From assembly GCA_018296165.2 (NCBI GenBank), contig JACKQL020000035.1, forward strand, positions 520,172 through 584,171: a stretch of DNA of 64,000 bases. Reading direction: 5' to 3'. Every line of letters begins with the position of its first letter. Position 1 is the first letter of the stretch. The DNA is from Termitomyces sp. T153 (Eukaryota > Basidiomycota > Agaricomycetes > Agaricales > Lyophyllaceae). The translations under genes and the position numbers were made by a program. Shown piece after piece: positions 1 to 11,177 of this stretch. The notes under the pieces are model-generated. The model was not told the origin of the DNA. It saw nothing but the letters and a program-made list of their open reading frames with translations, and searched no databases.

Positions 1-1429
1 TGCTAAAATCCGGAGTGGGTCAGAGGGGTGGATCGGGGCAGCTTCGAGTCGGCGCAGGGTCATTTGGGTTGTTGGTCCTAGCAGGGAAGTCCTCCACAGA
101 TGTCAGAGCATATGCTCTTTGGTTCATCAGGACGTTTGAGTGGGTTGATCAACAGTCTCTGGGATGATGGTGGGGCTTCTCCCTCCCTTATGTGAACAGG
201 TCAGCAATTTTAGAGTACTTCGGGAACTACTTCATATAGGGTCATTTTTCCTATAGTTAGTTTGGGGTAACTCCTATGCTGGGGGTTCCTTTGTGGGAGG
301 TGGCAGAGTCTGATGGCAGAGTTTATGTCTGGGGGTGGTGTGCGGGGAGGGTTGGCATCAAGGGTCTTTAACATTGGAGGTTCCGGATCATATGGGAGAA
401 GGTGTTGAGATAGTAGGCAGGTGCTGAAGTAGTGGGTGGGGTCTGGAGTTGTTCTTTATTGAGAGTCAGGGTGCCATGGTTCTCCTCGTTAACTTTGGGC
501 TGTGCTTTGAGCGGCGGGGCAGGGGTGCATAGCTGTTCCTTTCTTGACCACCTAGAAGCTCAGGAATTTCTTGGTCTTGTTCCAGAGTTGTTGGGGTTGG
601 GTTGGAGGCGTCAGAGCCCCTTCATTTGTTGGTGGAAGTGACAGCCAAGTCGACCGGGGGGTCCTAACTGATCCCGGAAGTGTGTTCCATAATTGGGGGA
701 TGGCGTCGGTCTCGGAATCTTGCATCATTGGGTGGGGGGGGGGTTGCTGGGTTGGGTTTGATTCCAGTTGGCAGTGGGGCTAGCTTTGGAGGGTGGACTT
801 TCTCAGGGATGAGTGTGAAAGTCGGATGATCGGGTGGTGGGGTTCTGCTATTAGAGTTGTGGGCAGACTCGATATTGTCAGGAACCCACTGGGTTTATTC
901 CTGATGGCATATGGGGCTGCTGTGGGTTGGAGGGTCCAAAGGCAGGGTTTGGGGGAACACGTTCTCGGAGGTCTCGTTGTTGTCTTGAATGGGGTTGGTG
1001 ATTGGTCTTTCATGTGGTGAGCAACTTTCCACGACAGGGCTTTTGCTATTGTTGTTAGAGGGGTGAGGGTGCAGTGTCGGAGAAGTTGTTGAGCACTGGG
1101 TCAAATTGTTGCTGGGGTTTTGGGTGAAGTTTTGGTGATGTCGGGGTTGGCCTCTGTGGGGGGGGGCAGAGCTGGCAGAGATGGTGGGGGAGTGTGGGAG
1201 CTATAAGAGAGTGTCCATGGATAGAGCTGTTGTATGAATGTAACTGGGGTGGAAGGGACATTTTGTGTCAGATCCACGACTCAATGTGCCTTGGCAAATT
1301 GGGCAGGGCAATATGAATCATAGTAGTTTCCAGGCATAGGCCGGTCGTAGACATCAGAGGTGTTTGTCGGATGTGTGTGTGGGGTTAGTGCAGACATCAC
1401 GAGCAGGGTAAGGGAGAGTCTTGAGATTA
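1..1429 (-). mobile_element. Internal region of left family A LTR element (partial, CpG-poor)
   Basis: This is the sequence directly downstream, in minus-strand sense, of the LTR at 1430-2573; it runs off the window. About 162-320 aligns closely with 62102-62260 of the CpG-rich element at the right edge, so both belong to one family. A short minus-strand frame starts at 1397 and stops at 1281 (N-terminus M-S-A-L-T-P-H-T); it corresponds to the longer frame at 62474-62806. Past that point no gag, protease or polymerase frame is readable, so the element looks non-autonomous. A GGTCTGGAGTTG-type repeat near 440 resembles the duplicated spacer at 11260-11690. Confidence 0.7.
1417..1429 (-). promoter_or_regulatory. 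Putative self-complementary primer binding site, left family A element
   Basis: On the minus strand the 13 nt directly after the LTR read TAATCTCAAGACT. This is the exact reverse complement of AGTCTTGAGATTA at 2097-2085 inside the same LTR, where the transcript should begin. No tRNA-type TGG start is seen. This layout matches the Tf1/sushi self-priming mechanism. Confidence 0.65.
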
Positions 1430-2573
1430 TGTTAGGTTCCGCTGACCATGGGGGCTCAGCTATACTGGGTGAGTCCTTACTAGGCGGATGTGATTCCCTG
1501 CACTGACAACCGGGCACTCGGAGGTGTTCCAGACATTGGGGACTTGTGAGGATAGTTGGTGGAGGTTGGTCTGAGCAAGTCTGGGGTGGTCCGGAGAAGT
1601 AGAGGATGAGTTGTGGAGACAGGGAATAGGCTTGGCAGGGTTCAGGCATAAGTCCATGAGTGAGTATTGCAGGTGCGGAGGAGGTGGAGGCTACATAAGT
1701 GATGGGAGTGGAGCCAGAGTTCTGATGGGGGATCAACGGGGATTGTTAGAGTTTGGAGCCAAGCGTGTAGCAAGGTCTGGAGTTGGTGAAAGAGTGTCAG
1801 AGGTTTGTGATTGTAATCGCAGAGTTCATGAGGGCATTATGGTTGAAAGGACTTGAGCATGATAGACAGAATCAAACAAGATGAGACAGAGTCAAACAAA
1901 ATGAGATGAAGACAGGATGAGAACAAGAATAGATTCAGGCGGAGACACAGAATGATAATGACATGATAATGGAACAGAGACGAGATAAGACTGGGAGACT
2001 GAGAATAGGGAAAATGAGACACAGAATACAAACATGAGAAGAAACAATCAAAAACACATCAGGAAAGGCAGGTAGGTAGATAGATAATCTCAAGACTAGA
2101 GTATGAGGAGCTACTCTATGTCTTATATACTGACTACTGAAGAGCTCTGGGGACGTCGGCTGTGGTGGTGGGGCTTGGCAGAGCTCAACAGAGTCAATGG
2201 GTGTTGGTTACAACCAGAGGGCGGGCCATGTTGATATGTTGATGGGATCAATTGTGACACAGTCCATTCTGAGGTTGTCATAATACCCCAGAGTAAGTCG
2301 GGGGAGCCAGGGTGTCAAGTTGATGATGTGTAATGAGGTCAGGCACAGTGGGAGAGTGGTCCCAGGGGCTCAGAAAGTCCAGGGGAAGCGCCGGCAGCTG
2401 TGGGGAAGATGTTGGAGTTGGCCAGGGGGTCATTGGAGTTAGCCAAGAATGTGTTGGAGCTAGCCAGAGTAGGCGCGGAGTGCTGGGGAAGTTTGACAAA
2501 GCATTGGGGGGGGTTCCGGGGGAACGGGGGTTTGTTGGGTGGTGTATGGGGCTTCAGGGAATGGGTCATGACA
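1430..2573 (-). repeat. 5' LTR of left family A element
   Basis: In minus-strand sense it starts TGTCATGACC and ends GACCTAACA; on the plus strand it begins TGTTAGG at 1430 and ends TCATGACA at 2573. It is colinear with the LTRs at 58127-59301 and 62839-64000 but has lost most CpG. A TATATAAG box lies at 2129-2122 on the minus strand, 32 nt before the presumed transcript start. On the right it abuts coding sequence of E1, so it is inserted in E1; the other flank is outside the window. Confidence 0.85.
2085..2129 (-). promoter_or_regulatory. LTR core promoter and presumed transcript 5' end
   Basis: Minus-strand TATATAAG (2129-2122) is followed 32 nt later by AGTCTTGAGATTA (2097-2085). The spacing suits an RNA polymerase II start, and the start sequence pairs with the site at 1417-1429. 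Confidence 0.6.
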
Positions 2574-4310
2574 ATGTCATGTGGAGTTGGGGGCCTCCAG
2601 AGCAGATGGCCTTCAATGCCCTCAAGCATGCCATAACCTTGGGACCTGTCGTCCTCTTCTCAGATGATAACTCCCCTTTCCAGATAGAAGCCAACAGCTC
2701 TGACTTTGCTACCAGAGCTGTTCTTTCACAGCAGTCCCTGGAGGATGGGAAGTGGCATCTGTTGGCCTTCTATTTCAAGAGCCTGAATGCAGTAGAGCAG
2801 AATTACAAGATCCACAATAAGGAGATGCTGGCTATCATCCAGTCATTTGAGGAGTGACAGCACTTCTTAAAAGGTGTGTGGCATAAATTTGAGGTCTGGA
2901 TGGATCACAAGAACCTCAAATACTTCTGGACAGCCAAGAAGTTCAACTGCCAACAGGCCTGATGGTCCCTCTACCTAGTCAATTTTGACTTCTCACTGCA
3001 TCACAAGCCCAGCCAAAGTATGGGGAAACCAGATGCTCTGTCCTGAAGAGTAGACCATAGCACTAGGAGAGAGGAGAACAGCAACATTGTGCTCCTCCAG
3101 CCTAAACTGTTTACAATCCAAGCCATGAAAGGTCTATCCATTGAGAGAGCAGAGGTAGACATCATCTGGGACATCCAGCAGAGTGCCCAGGACAGTCAGC
3201 AGGAAGAACTTGTTGCTCAGGCAGCTTGGGTGCTAAAGTTGGGACATACCATGGGTGCTAAATTGGTCTATGCGGACAAATGGGCCCTCCAGGATGAGAT
3301 CTTAATCTTCCAGGATTGTATCTATATGCCCAATGTTCCAGAGTTCTGCCAGAGGATTATAGAGCAATACCATGACTCCCACATTGCTGGGCACCCCAGA
3401 CAATAGAAAATGTTGGAGCTAATATTGTGGAATGACTGGTAGCCCCAGATGTCTCATTATATTGTGTCCTACACTAATACATGTGATCTCTGTTTCTGGA
3501 CCAAGCCCCAGTGCCACCTCCCCTCTAGACAGCTACATCTGTTGCCTATGCCTGTAGAGCAATGGAGTGTTGCCTCTGTGGACTTCATCATAGAGCTCTC
3601 CAATGCTCATGGTTATGACATGATCATGGTGGTAGTAGACTTATATGGCAAGCAAGTGCACTTAATTCCAACTCACACCACTTGCTCTGCCATGAGTGCT
3701 GCAAACCTGTACTAGAGGAATGTCTGGAAGCTCCACAGCCTCTCTAACATCTATGTCTCTGACCAGGGGCCACAATTCATAGTGGACTTCACCAGGGAAC
3801 TCTACCAACTACTCAGCATGAAGCTTGACACCTCCACTGTCTACCACCCACAGTCCAACAGCCAGACCAAACATATAAACCAGGAGTTGGAGTAGTACCT
3901 CCACTTCTTCTGCAACAAGTGCCAGGACAACTGGGACAAACTCCTCCCCAATGCCAAGTTCCAATACAACAACCACATTCATGCTTCCACCTAATTTTCC
4001 CCATTCTTGCTCAATACTGGACAACACTTGCACATGGGCTTCAAACTCTGGGCCCAGCCCTTGGAGAACAAAGCAGTAAATAAGTTTGTGGACCTGATGA
4101 AGAAGTCACAGGAGGAGGCCTGAGCAGCTCTTGCAAAGGCAAAGGATGACATGGCACAATACTATGACTACAAAAGAATCCTAGAGTGCAAATACCAGCC
4201 TAGAGATTGAGTTCACCTGGATGCCTCTGATATTTCAACTACCTGACCTTCAAAAAAGCTGTCGCACTGCCAACTAGGACCTTTTATGGTGGAACAACAG
4301 GTAGAGCCCC
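2574..4310 (+). pseudogene. E1: Ty3/gypsy chromovirus pol fragment (RNase H and integrase)
   Basis: Decayed polyprotein of a plus-strand gypsy element. It opens inside the RT/RNase H linker (WGPPEQ..FNALK), continues through RNase H (SSDFATRAVLS, then NYKIHNKEMLAI near 2800) and into integrase. The zinc-binding region shows EQYHDSHIAGHP and CDLC (3363-3493), and the DDE core shows VDFIIELS, DQGPQF and YHPQSNSQT (3580-3860). Several stops sit where E2 has tryptophan or arginine (for example near 2855, 3043 and 3403), as expected of C-to-T decay on either strand. The 5' part (gag, protease, most RT) is cut off by the family A element on the left. The frame resumes at 10395 after the nested E2 element. 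Confidence 0.85.
4306..4310. repeat. Left target-site duplication of E2 (GCCCC)
   Basis: GCCCC directly precedes the E2 LTR and is repeated at 10395-10399 directly after the other LTR. Confidence 0.8.
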
Positions 4311-4772
4311 TGTAAGGGCAACCTCTGGAGGCTGTGGCTCAATCACACAGCTGGCAAAGGGAAATCCAAAGTCCATTCAGTACTATACAGTGTCTACTGA
4401 GATAACTACTCATTTGGCAAAGGGAAATCCAAAGAGAACAAGTCTGGAGATTCCCTAGGCCAGATGTGACACTTCAGAGACTTCAGAAGCATGAGAAACA
4501 ACTGTACAGTATGACAGAGAAAAAAGACAAAAGTGATGTGTCAGCAATTGGTCAGCAGTTACATAAGCCGGTGGCAGTGTCAAAGGGGCCACACTTGTCT
4601 GAATTATGGACAGAGAACCGGTGCAGCCTGAGGGCTGAAACTAGGATCAATAGATAGGGAAAAGGAAGGAGAATAAAAGAAAACTATAATGGAGCAAAAG
4701 AAAACTATAATGGAGCAACTCTGACAAGGACTGGAGAAGGAGAAGGGGAAACAAGTAGGACATCCCCTGACA
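4311..4772 (-). repeat. 3' LTR of E2 (family B)
   Basis: On the plus strand it runs from TGTAAGGGCAACC to CCCCTGACA. It is a near copy of 9954-10394, differing by scattered substitutions and by a short tandem duplication near 4670-4715 (AAAGAAAACTATAATGGAGC twice). Confidence 0.9.
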
Positions 4773-4788
4773 TCACCTCCCCTCTAGG
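4773..4788 (-). promoter_or_regulatory. Polypurine tract of E2
   Basis: The minus strand reads CCTAGAGGGGAGGTGA immediately upstream of the 3' LTR. This is the expected second-strand primer and it fixes the element's orientation. Confidence 0.75.
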
Positions 4789-5911
4789 ATGTGGCACCTC
4801 AATGCACTGGGTAGAAGAAGTCACAAATTGCCTGGTCAGCTAGTGAAATAGGGTAGATGCCTCAAATAGCCTTTGGGGCATTGGGATGCCTATGGTAGAA
4901 GTCCTGGACCAAGCCTAATGCATGAACATTAGCCTTAATGCCATATCCCTTTCATTTCATCTTGAACTGCAACTTCCCTTGGAATACCCTGCTGTCCAAG
5001 ATTTCCTCCACCTCATACTCCTCCTCATTGTTGATCCATCTGCAATCATAGTACCATGCCATATCTTCCTTGGCCTTCACCAATGCAGCTTTTGCCTCCT
5101 CCTATGCCCTCCTCATCTGATCTACAAACTTGTTGACAGAGTCATTCTCTGAGAGGCATGCCCAAGGTTTGAATCCCATGCAAGGGTGCCTGCCAGTGTC
5201 CAGGAAGAACAGAGTCATCTGCATGCAAGAGTGAATGTGGTTGTTGTATTGGAATTCTGCATCTGGCAGCAGCTCATCCCAGTCATCCTGCCCCTCATTA
5301 TAAGAAAGGTGGAGATACTGTTCCAGTTCCTGGTTAACACATTCTGTCTGTCCATCTGACTGAGGGTGATAGGCCATGGTGGTATGGAGCTTCATGCCTA
5401 GCAGGCAATACAGTTCTTGAGTGAATTCTACTACAAACTGGGGGCCCTGGTCCAAGACATACCCATCTGACAGACCATGGAGTTTCCAGACATTCTTCCA
5501 GTACAGGCTGGCCACTCCTAAAGCAGAGCATGTGGTATGGGTAGGTATGAAGTGAGCCCATTTGCCATAGAAGTCCACCACTACCATCACAGCATTGTAC
5601 CCATGAGCATCTGGGAGTTCCACAATGAAATCCACTGATGCAATACTCCAGCAAGCAGCTGGAATAGGGAGTGGGTGGAGCTGGCCCATAGGTGCTTGGC
5701 AGCGAGGTTTGGTGTGGAGACAGAGGTCACAGGTGCTAGTGTAGGTGCCTACATATTGGAAGATCTGTGGCCACCAATAGTTCCAGGATACCAGCTCCAG
5801 CATCTTCCACCTTCCAGGATGTCCAGCCACCTGAGAGTCATAATGTTGTTCTACAATGTGCCAGCAAAGTTCTGGAATATTAGGCACATAAATGTGTCCT
5901 TTAAAGGTCAA
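4789..5911 (-). pseudogene. E2 integrase with C-terminal chromodomain
   Basis: A long open minus-strand stretch (5911-5102) carries the HHCC zinc-binding region (EQHYDSQVAGHPG, then CDLC). The DDE catalytic core follows (VDFIVELP, LDQGPQFV, HPQSDGQTECVNQ) with all three acidic residues visible. Below 5102 a broken frame reaches a chromodomain at about 4990-4850 (YEVEEILDSRVF, then KGYGIK, then HRHPNAPKAI). Compared with E1, the linker between core and chromodomain and the ISWEPWE segment inside the chromodomain are deleted. Chromodomain integrases of this type direct insertion towards particular chromatin marks. Confidence 0.88.
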
Positions 5912-6034
5912 CAGCCCATCCTGAAGACCTCACTCATCAGCATGCACTGACTTGACTCCACTTGCCCATCAAGCTTGTGGGGCCTGTGCAGCCTGGGCAA
6001 CTGCATCCTCCTGTGCACTCTCCTGGTTGCCTCT

Positions 6035-7649
6035 TCAGATGTCCCTAAGGATGTTTGCCTCATCTCCTTGAGCCACAATCCCTTCTAGCATGTGGATGGC
6101 AAAGAGCTCTGGCTTGAGGAGGACAATGTTGTTGTTATCTCCTGCTCCTGTGCCATGGTCAGCCTGCCTAGACAGTGCATCTGGTTTGCCCATGCTCCGT
6201 CCTGGTTTGTGGTGAAATGAGAAGTCAAAGTTGGCCAGATACAAAGACCACCAAGCTTGATGTCAATTGAGTTTCTTAGCAGAACAGAAGTACTCCAGGT
6301 TCTTGTGGTCTGTTCAGACTTCAAACTTATGTCATGCACCCTCGAGGAAATGCCACCATTCTTCAAAGGACCAAATAATTGCCAGCATCTCCTTGTCATG
6401 GATCTCATAGTTCCATTCCACCGCATTAAGGCTTTTGGAGTAGAAAGCTACTGGATGCCATTTGCCATCCTCTTTTGACTGCTGGGAGGATTCCTTCTGT
6501 AGCAAAGTCTGAGCTATCTGTTTCCACCCGGAATAGAGAGTCATCATTGGGGAACAGGAGGACTGGCCTTAAGGTCACAGATTGCTTGAGGGCATCAAAG
6601 GCAGCTTGCTGTGGGGGCTCCCACCGCCATGCAGTATCCTTAACTGTGAGGTCAAAGAGGAGTTGTGCATAGTAGAAGAAATTCTGTATTAACCTCTGAT
6701 AGAAATTGACAAACCCAAGAAAGGCCTGAACTTCCTTCTTGTTCCTTGGCACTCTGCTACACCTCCCACCTTAATGAGGTCCATCTCAGCTGTTCCATGC
6801 AAAATGATCAAACCCAGGTACTCCACTTTAGTCTGTTCAAATTTGCACTTCTCAGGCTTTAAATAGAGCTAGTATTAGCAGAGGCATTCCAAGACAATGC
6901 ATATGACCCAGGAGTTTTTGTGTAGATGAGGATATCATCAAGATACATGCAAACAACACCTTCTGCAATCAAATCACAAAAATGTCATTCATCATAGTCT
7001 GGAAGGTGGCTGGGCTATTGGTGAGACCAAAGAACATTACTAGAGGTTCAAAGAGTCCATGATTAGTTTGGAATGCTGCCTTCCACTCATCCCCTTCTTT
7101 GATGTGTCCATTGTTGTAGCCCCAGCAGATGTCCAACTTTGTGAAGTAGCATGCACCTTAAAGGTTGTTGACAAGTTCTAAGATGAGTGGCAAAGGATAG
7201 TGGTTCTTCATTGTCATCACATTCAGGACATGATAATCCTGAACCAGACGAAGAGACCCATCCTTCTTCTTAATAAAGAAGACTAGGGAGGCCATTGGAG
7301 ACTTGGAGGGTTGTATTTGTCCTGAGCTAAGATTCTCCTGTAGGAAAGTGTCCAGCTCATCCTGTTCATGGGGTGCAAGTGGATAGACCTTGCAGCTGAA
7401 GGGCTCCGCATCTGGTATCAGCTCAATTGCATGATCCTACTGCTTGTGCTCTAGAGGTGAATTAAAGGAGGCTTTGGAGAATACATCCTCAAAGTCATGG
7501 AGGTGATTGGGAACAGTGCTATGGAAAGGCTTGGGCTGTAAGTTTGCTGCAAATGCCTCAGCCAGATGCTGGGAAGTAGTTTGACTGGCCCAAATCTCTG
7601 CCACTGTAGGAGGGGGGCAGAGGGTTGTAGCATAGATCCAATCACCCAC
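6035..7649 (-). pseudogene. E2 reverse transcriptase and RNase H
   Basis: The minus-strand frames 7649-7437, 6752-6426, 6547-6332 and 6244-6035 make up RT-RNase H. Recognisable parts are [17 protein letters not shown] (near 7270-7220), the catalytic YLDD (codons at 6945-6934, intact), FLGFVNFYQRLI (near 6715), and RNase H signatures SSDFAT and [17 protein letters not shown]. The protein acts on the element RNA in the virus-like particle. Internal stops and frameshifts make it non-functional. Confidence 0.88.
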
Positions 7650-7871
7650 CTCTATGGTCTCATCTGGGGACTCTGCATCTGGAGTACAGGTCCATTCTCC
7701 TTCACCTTCCTCTTCCTCTGGAGATTCACACCCAACACTCTGGACATCCTCATAGAGGGCCTCTCTATAAGGGAATGCCAGAGGGGGAGGACTTGGGAGG
7801 TTAAGATCAGCATAAGGGAGATGCCAAGCATGATAGGCACATACAGCAGCATGCTCATGAACCTTGGCTCT

Positions 7872-8522
7872 CTACTTCTTATGGGCTTCTTCTGTGCAAG
7901 TAACGCAGTGGTATGGGCAACAACTCATCTTCACCTCACCCTTAGTCCAGTCAATCTCTGGGTTGTGTTCACATAGCCAGGTGAACTCCAAGATCATGTC
8001 TTGCTTTCCCAAACTAGTGACAGCAAAAGTGGCTTGCTCTGAGTAGTCTTGGTAGTGGAGGACCAGGTCCACCATGGAGCAAATAGAGCCAGCTTCATTG
8101 AGCATGCCATCAACATTGTATACAGGGATAGGATGGGAAAGGGGGCGAGTGGTCAGGTAGTGTTGTTGCACATAGTCAGTATTAAGGAAGAGGCCTGTTG
8201 CACCACTGTCAAGGAGGGCAACCACACTTTGGATCTGCTGGGTGTCTGTTGTCTCAATTTCCACCTGTAGCTTCAGGGAAATGGTAGAAGGAGTGGAAGC
8301 AATAACATAACAATGGGGGAGGCAGCATTCCCATGCAGGAATATGAAAGCATGGGCCAGGAGGTGTGTTTCCAGCTGAGACTTTAGCTGGAAAGGGAGTT
8401 TGTACATCTGAGGAGGGGCTTATCATTTCAGGCATAGTATCAACAATGGCAACAGATATATTTGAGTCTATGGACAGGGAGGTGAAACAATTAGTACTGG
8501 GCAATGGGGGCATACTGGTCAT
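7872..8522 (-). pseudogene. E2 retropepsin-like aspartic protease domain
   Basis: A 216-codon uninterrupted minus-strand stretch carries the aspartic protease active-site motif LLDSGATGLFLN (near 8215), and downstream a hydrophobic strand with WLCEHNPEIDWTKGEV, the usual flap-to-C-terminal pattern of gypsy proteases. Its role is polyprotein cleavage during particle maturation. It lies between gag and RT in the expected order. Unlike E3 and E4, only one protease domain is present. Confidence 0.82.
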
Positions 8523-8639
8523 CTGTTGCCCATTTAAAAATCCTCAGACTCTGGAGGAACCTCCTCCAATACATTGGCCACTTCCTCAGAATGGACAGCT
8601 ATAGGTGCATCTAGAGAGGGGGTTCCTGTAGCATCATGG

Positions 8640-9837
8640 GCTGCAATGAGTTGGATGAGCAGCTCTTCTTGCTCTGATGCTAACAAGTAGCAGACTTTTA
8701 GCCCTTGAGGACAGTAATGGGCAAAATGACCTGCCTTTCTACAGCATCAACACAGCAAAGGGGTAGAGGACTGCTGTTGGGAAGCATCAATATCCATTGG
8801 GACTCCTTAGAGTAGGAAGCGCAGGGGAGCAGCATGAGGCATGAAGGAAGTAGCTGCACCTGGTCATGGGGATGCTAATGCAGGTGTAGAAGAGGGAGCT
8901 TGGAGGGTGAACCCTCTATGAGAGAAAGGGAAGGTTGGGGGTTGCCTCCACTGCAACTCATGTTGCAGTTCTATGAGCTGCCACTGCTCATGTGCCACCT
9001 TGTACCAGGTATTGACATGTTCATCATCTGGGTGCCTCTCTGCCATGCTGTCAATATGATCCCTGAGAGAGGGGTGGAGTCCATCACAGAAAGTTAGGCA
9101 GAGTTGTAGACTGTCTGGATATCCAGCCTATTCAACTAAGGCACAAAAGGAGTCAATGTACTCATTAAGTGACTGCTTCCCTTGACCATACTGAGTTTGG
9201 TCTCAAAGGGAAAGAGCTGTGGTTTTAGCAGGGTCAAGGGGAAAGAACTTTGCTTGGAACTCCTTCTCAAACTCTGTCCAGCTAGAGAAACTCTCCACTC
9301 CTCCTGGGTGTCAGAAGATATGCAGTGCATAGGTTGAGGCTCAACCAGCTTTCATATAGGAGAGGACCCAGGGAATTTTCAAGGCATCTGAGGTAAAGGC
9401 TTTACTGCTCAGCTTGATATAGGTGATGCAGGACTGGAGGAAATGTTCTCCAGCGTTACAATCTCCATCATATACATCAGGGAGTGTAGGATGAGGGAGT
9501 TTGGAACAAGGAGCTGGAGGCCTAAGCCAGATGCAGACACAGACCATTCTGCAGCAGCTGGAGTCAAAAAGCCTGAGCTAGGTGCAGATACAAACTGTTC
9601 TGCATCTGCTGGGGGCATTGAAGGTGTGGTAGGAGCAAGGGAGAGATGTTCCAGAAGGGCTTGGAGAGAAAGGGACACTGCTTCAGTAGTTTGACCAAGT
9701 TCAGTGAGTTCAGCCATGTGGAAAGTAAGGGAGGCTTGGGTAAGTTGAATGTGTATCTCCAGAGACAGCAAACAACTCCAGGCATTGTCCTGGGGACTTG
9801 AAGCATCAGGAGGTGCTAGAGGGGTTGGCTGGGTCAT
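8640..9837 (-). pseudogene. E2 gag
   Basis: The minus-strand reading starts at 9837 (N-terminus MTQPTPLAPPDASSPQDN). It includes a helical segment (LLSLEIHIQLTQASLTFHM), a capsid-like stretch (WTEFEKEFQAKFFP, then QTQYGQGKQSLNEYIDSFCALVE near 9250-9130) and a CCHC zinc knuckle near 8755-8712 (C-x2-C-RKAG-H-FAHY-C). One residue between the first two cysteines is now TGA where TGG is expected. Frames shift at about 9410 and 9330. The N-terminal helix also appears in the family B fragment at 57250-57376. Confidence 0.82.
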
Positions 9838-9940
9838 AGGAAGGGCACAGGGGCACTAAGACACTAATGGGGGAGAGACCTTTTGAGGAACCAAGTAGAA
9901 GCTCAAGTAACCAAAAAGGGGGCTCCCAGACCAAATCTAG

Positions 9941-9953
9941 AGGCTTGTTCTGC
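9941..9953 (-). promoter_or_regulatory. Primer-site candidate of E2
   Basis: After the 5' LTR the minus strand reads GCAGAACAAGCCT. The last 11 nt match, with one G:U-type difference, the reverse complement of AGACTTGTTCT at 10088-10078 inside the LTR. This resembles the family A self-priming arrangement with a 2-nt offset. Confidence 0.45.
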
Positions 9954-10394
9954 TGTAATGGTGACCTCTGGAGGCTGTGGCTCAATCACACAGCTGGCAA
10001 AGGGAAATCCAAAGTCCATTCAGTACTATACAGTGTCTACTGAGATAACTACTCACTTGGCAAAGGGAAATCCAAAGAGAACAAGTCTGGAGATTCCCTA
10101 GGCCAGATGTGACGCTTCAGAGACTTCAGAAGCATGAGAAACAACTGTACAGTATGACAGAGAAAAAAGACAAAAGTGATGTGTCAGCAATTGGTCAGCA
10201 GTTACATAAGCTGGTGGCAGTGTCAAAGGGGCCACACTTGTCTGAATCATGGACAGAGAACTGGTGCAGCCTGAGGGCTGAAGCTAGGACCAATAGATAG
10301 GGAAAAGGAAGGAGAATAAAGGAAAACTATAGCAGAGCAAATCTGACAAGAACTGGAGAAGGAGAAGGGGAAACAAGTGGGATGTCCCCTGACA
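9954..10394 (-). repeat. 5' LTR of E2 (family B)
   Basis: Plus-strand ends are TGTAATGGTGACC and CCCCTGACA. It is a direct repeat of 4311-4772 and is followed by the GCCCC target duplication at 10395-10399. Confidence 0.9.
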
Positions 10395-10813
10395 GCCCCT
10401 AGCCTATCAACTCCAGCTCCTAGCAAAGATGTGCCAGCTTCATCTAGTGTTCAATGTGGTCAAATTGACTCCAGCTCCAAGGAATCTTATTCTGGGACAA
10501 TGTCCACCACCCCCACCACCTCTGGTAGTGGTTGACAGCAACAAGGAGTACAAGGTGGAGGAAATCCTAGATAGTCATTTATTCCAGTGACAACTAAATA
10601 CAAGGTGAAGTGGAAGGGCTATGGAATCAAGAACATCTCCTGGGAACCATAGGAGAATGTACATGCCCCAGGGCTTATTAAGAAGTTCCACAGGAAGCAC
10701 CCAGATGCTCTGCATGCCATATAAGGAATCTATCCTATTTCACCAGTGAACAGAGCAATTAAGGACTTTTTCTACTCTGCATGTCAAGATGCTGCATGCT
10801 AGAGGGGGGGTGA
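10395..10813 (+). pseudogene. E1 integrase tail and chromodomain, with polypurine tract
   Basis: Continuation of E1 after the nested E2. The linker (LVFNVVKLTPAPRNLI, then a PPPPPP run) leads to a chromodomain at about 10550-10715 (YKVEEILDSHLF, KVKWKGYGIKNISWEP, HAPGLIKKFHRKHPDA). Stops again fall at expected tryptophans. AGAGGGGGGGTGA at 10801-10813 is the polypurine tract directly before the 3' LTR, confirming the plus orientation. Confidence 0.88.
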
Positions 10814-11177
10814 TGTCAGGGGACTTCCATTTCCAACCTCCATGACTTGTTCCAGTGTCTCTGCAGCTTGTTCAGCATCTTTGGGGCTTGTTTCAGAACC
10901 CCAGAGATCTTCAGAGATCTGCAGAACTTTTCTTATTACCTCACCAATCATCTTTCTAGGGTTAGAACTACAACCTTCTGTACAATTGCTCTCATGCCTC
11001 CACTGCCCACTGATGCACCAGACCAAGCAGTGGGAATCCTTAAACTTGTTCACTTTGGATTCCCCTCTGCTGGGTGATTAGTTACTGCTTGTATCTTTGT
11101 CTACTTGCTAATATACTCTGAATTCCCCTCTGCTAGCTGTGTGACTCAGATCTGCTGCCCCAGAGGTTGCCCTTACA
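10814..11177 (+). repeat. 3' LTR of E1 (family B-like)
   Basis: It starts TGTCAGGGGACTTCC and ends TTGCCCTTACA. It is colinear with the family B LTR at 55607-57136. The internal site corresponding to the putative transcript start reads AAACTTGTTC near 11043, one or two changes from the family form. It abuts E4 internal sequence at 11178, so E1 appears to be inserted in E4. Confidence 0.85.

Larger units (their letters stand above)
4311..10394 (-). mobile_element. E2: complete but decayed minus-strand family B chromovirus nested in E1
   Basis: Two direct LTRs (4311-4772 and 9954-10394), a polypurine tract next to the 3' LTR, a primer-site candidate next to the 5' LTR, and a GCCCC target duplication define a complete insertion of about 6.1 kb. 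In minus-strand order it encodes gag, retropepsin, reverse transcriptase, RNase H, integrase and a chromodomain. Taking out the element and one GCCCC rejoins the E1 integrase linker to its chromodomain in a continuous reading, which confirms the insertion. CpG is almost absent across the element. Confidence 0.92.

Noticed and set aside
1281..1736. 151-codon minus-strand frame running from LTR into leader
   Set aside because: Only the part from 1397 to 1281 lies downstream of the presumed start and primer site; the rest is LTR.
9883..10300. Plus-strand small ORFs duplicated at 4466-4657 and 10109-10300
   Set aside because: They lie inside the two E2 LTRs, so the duplication is the LTR itself.
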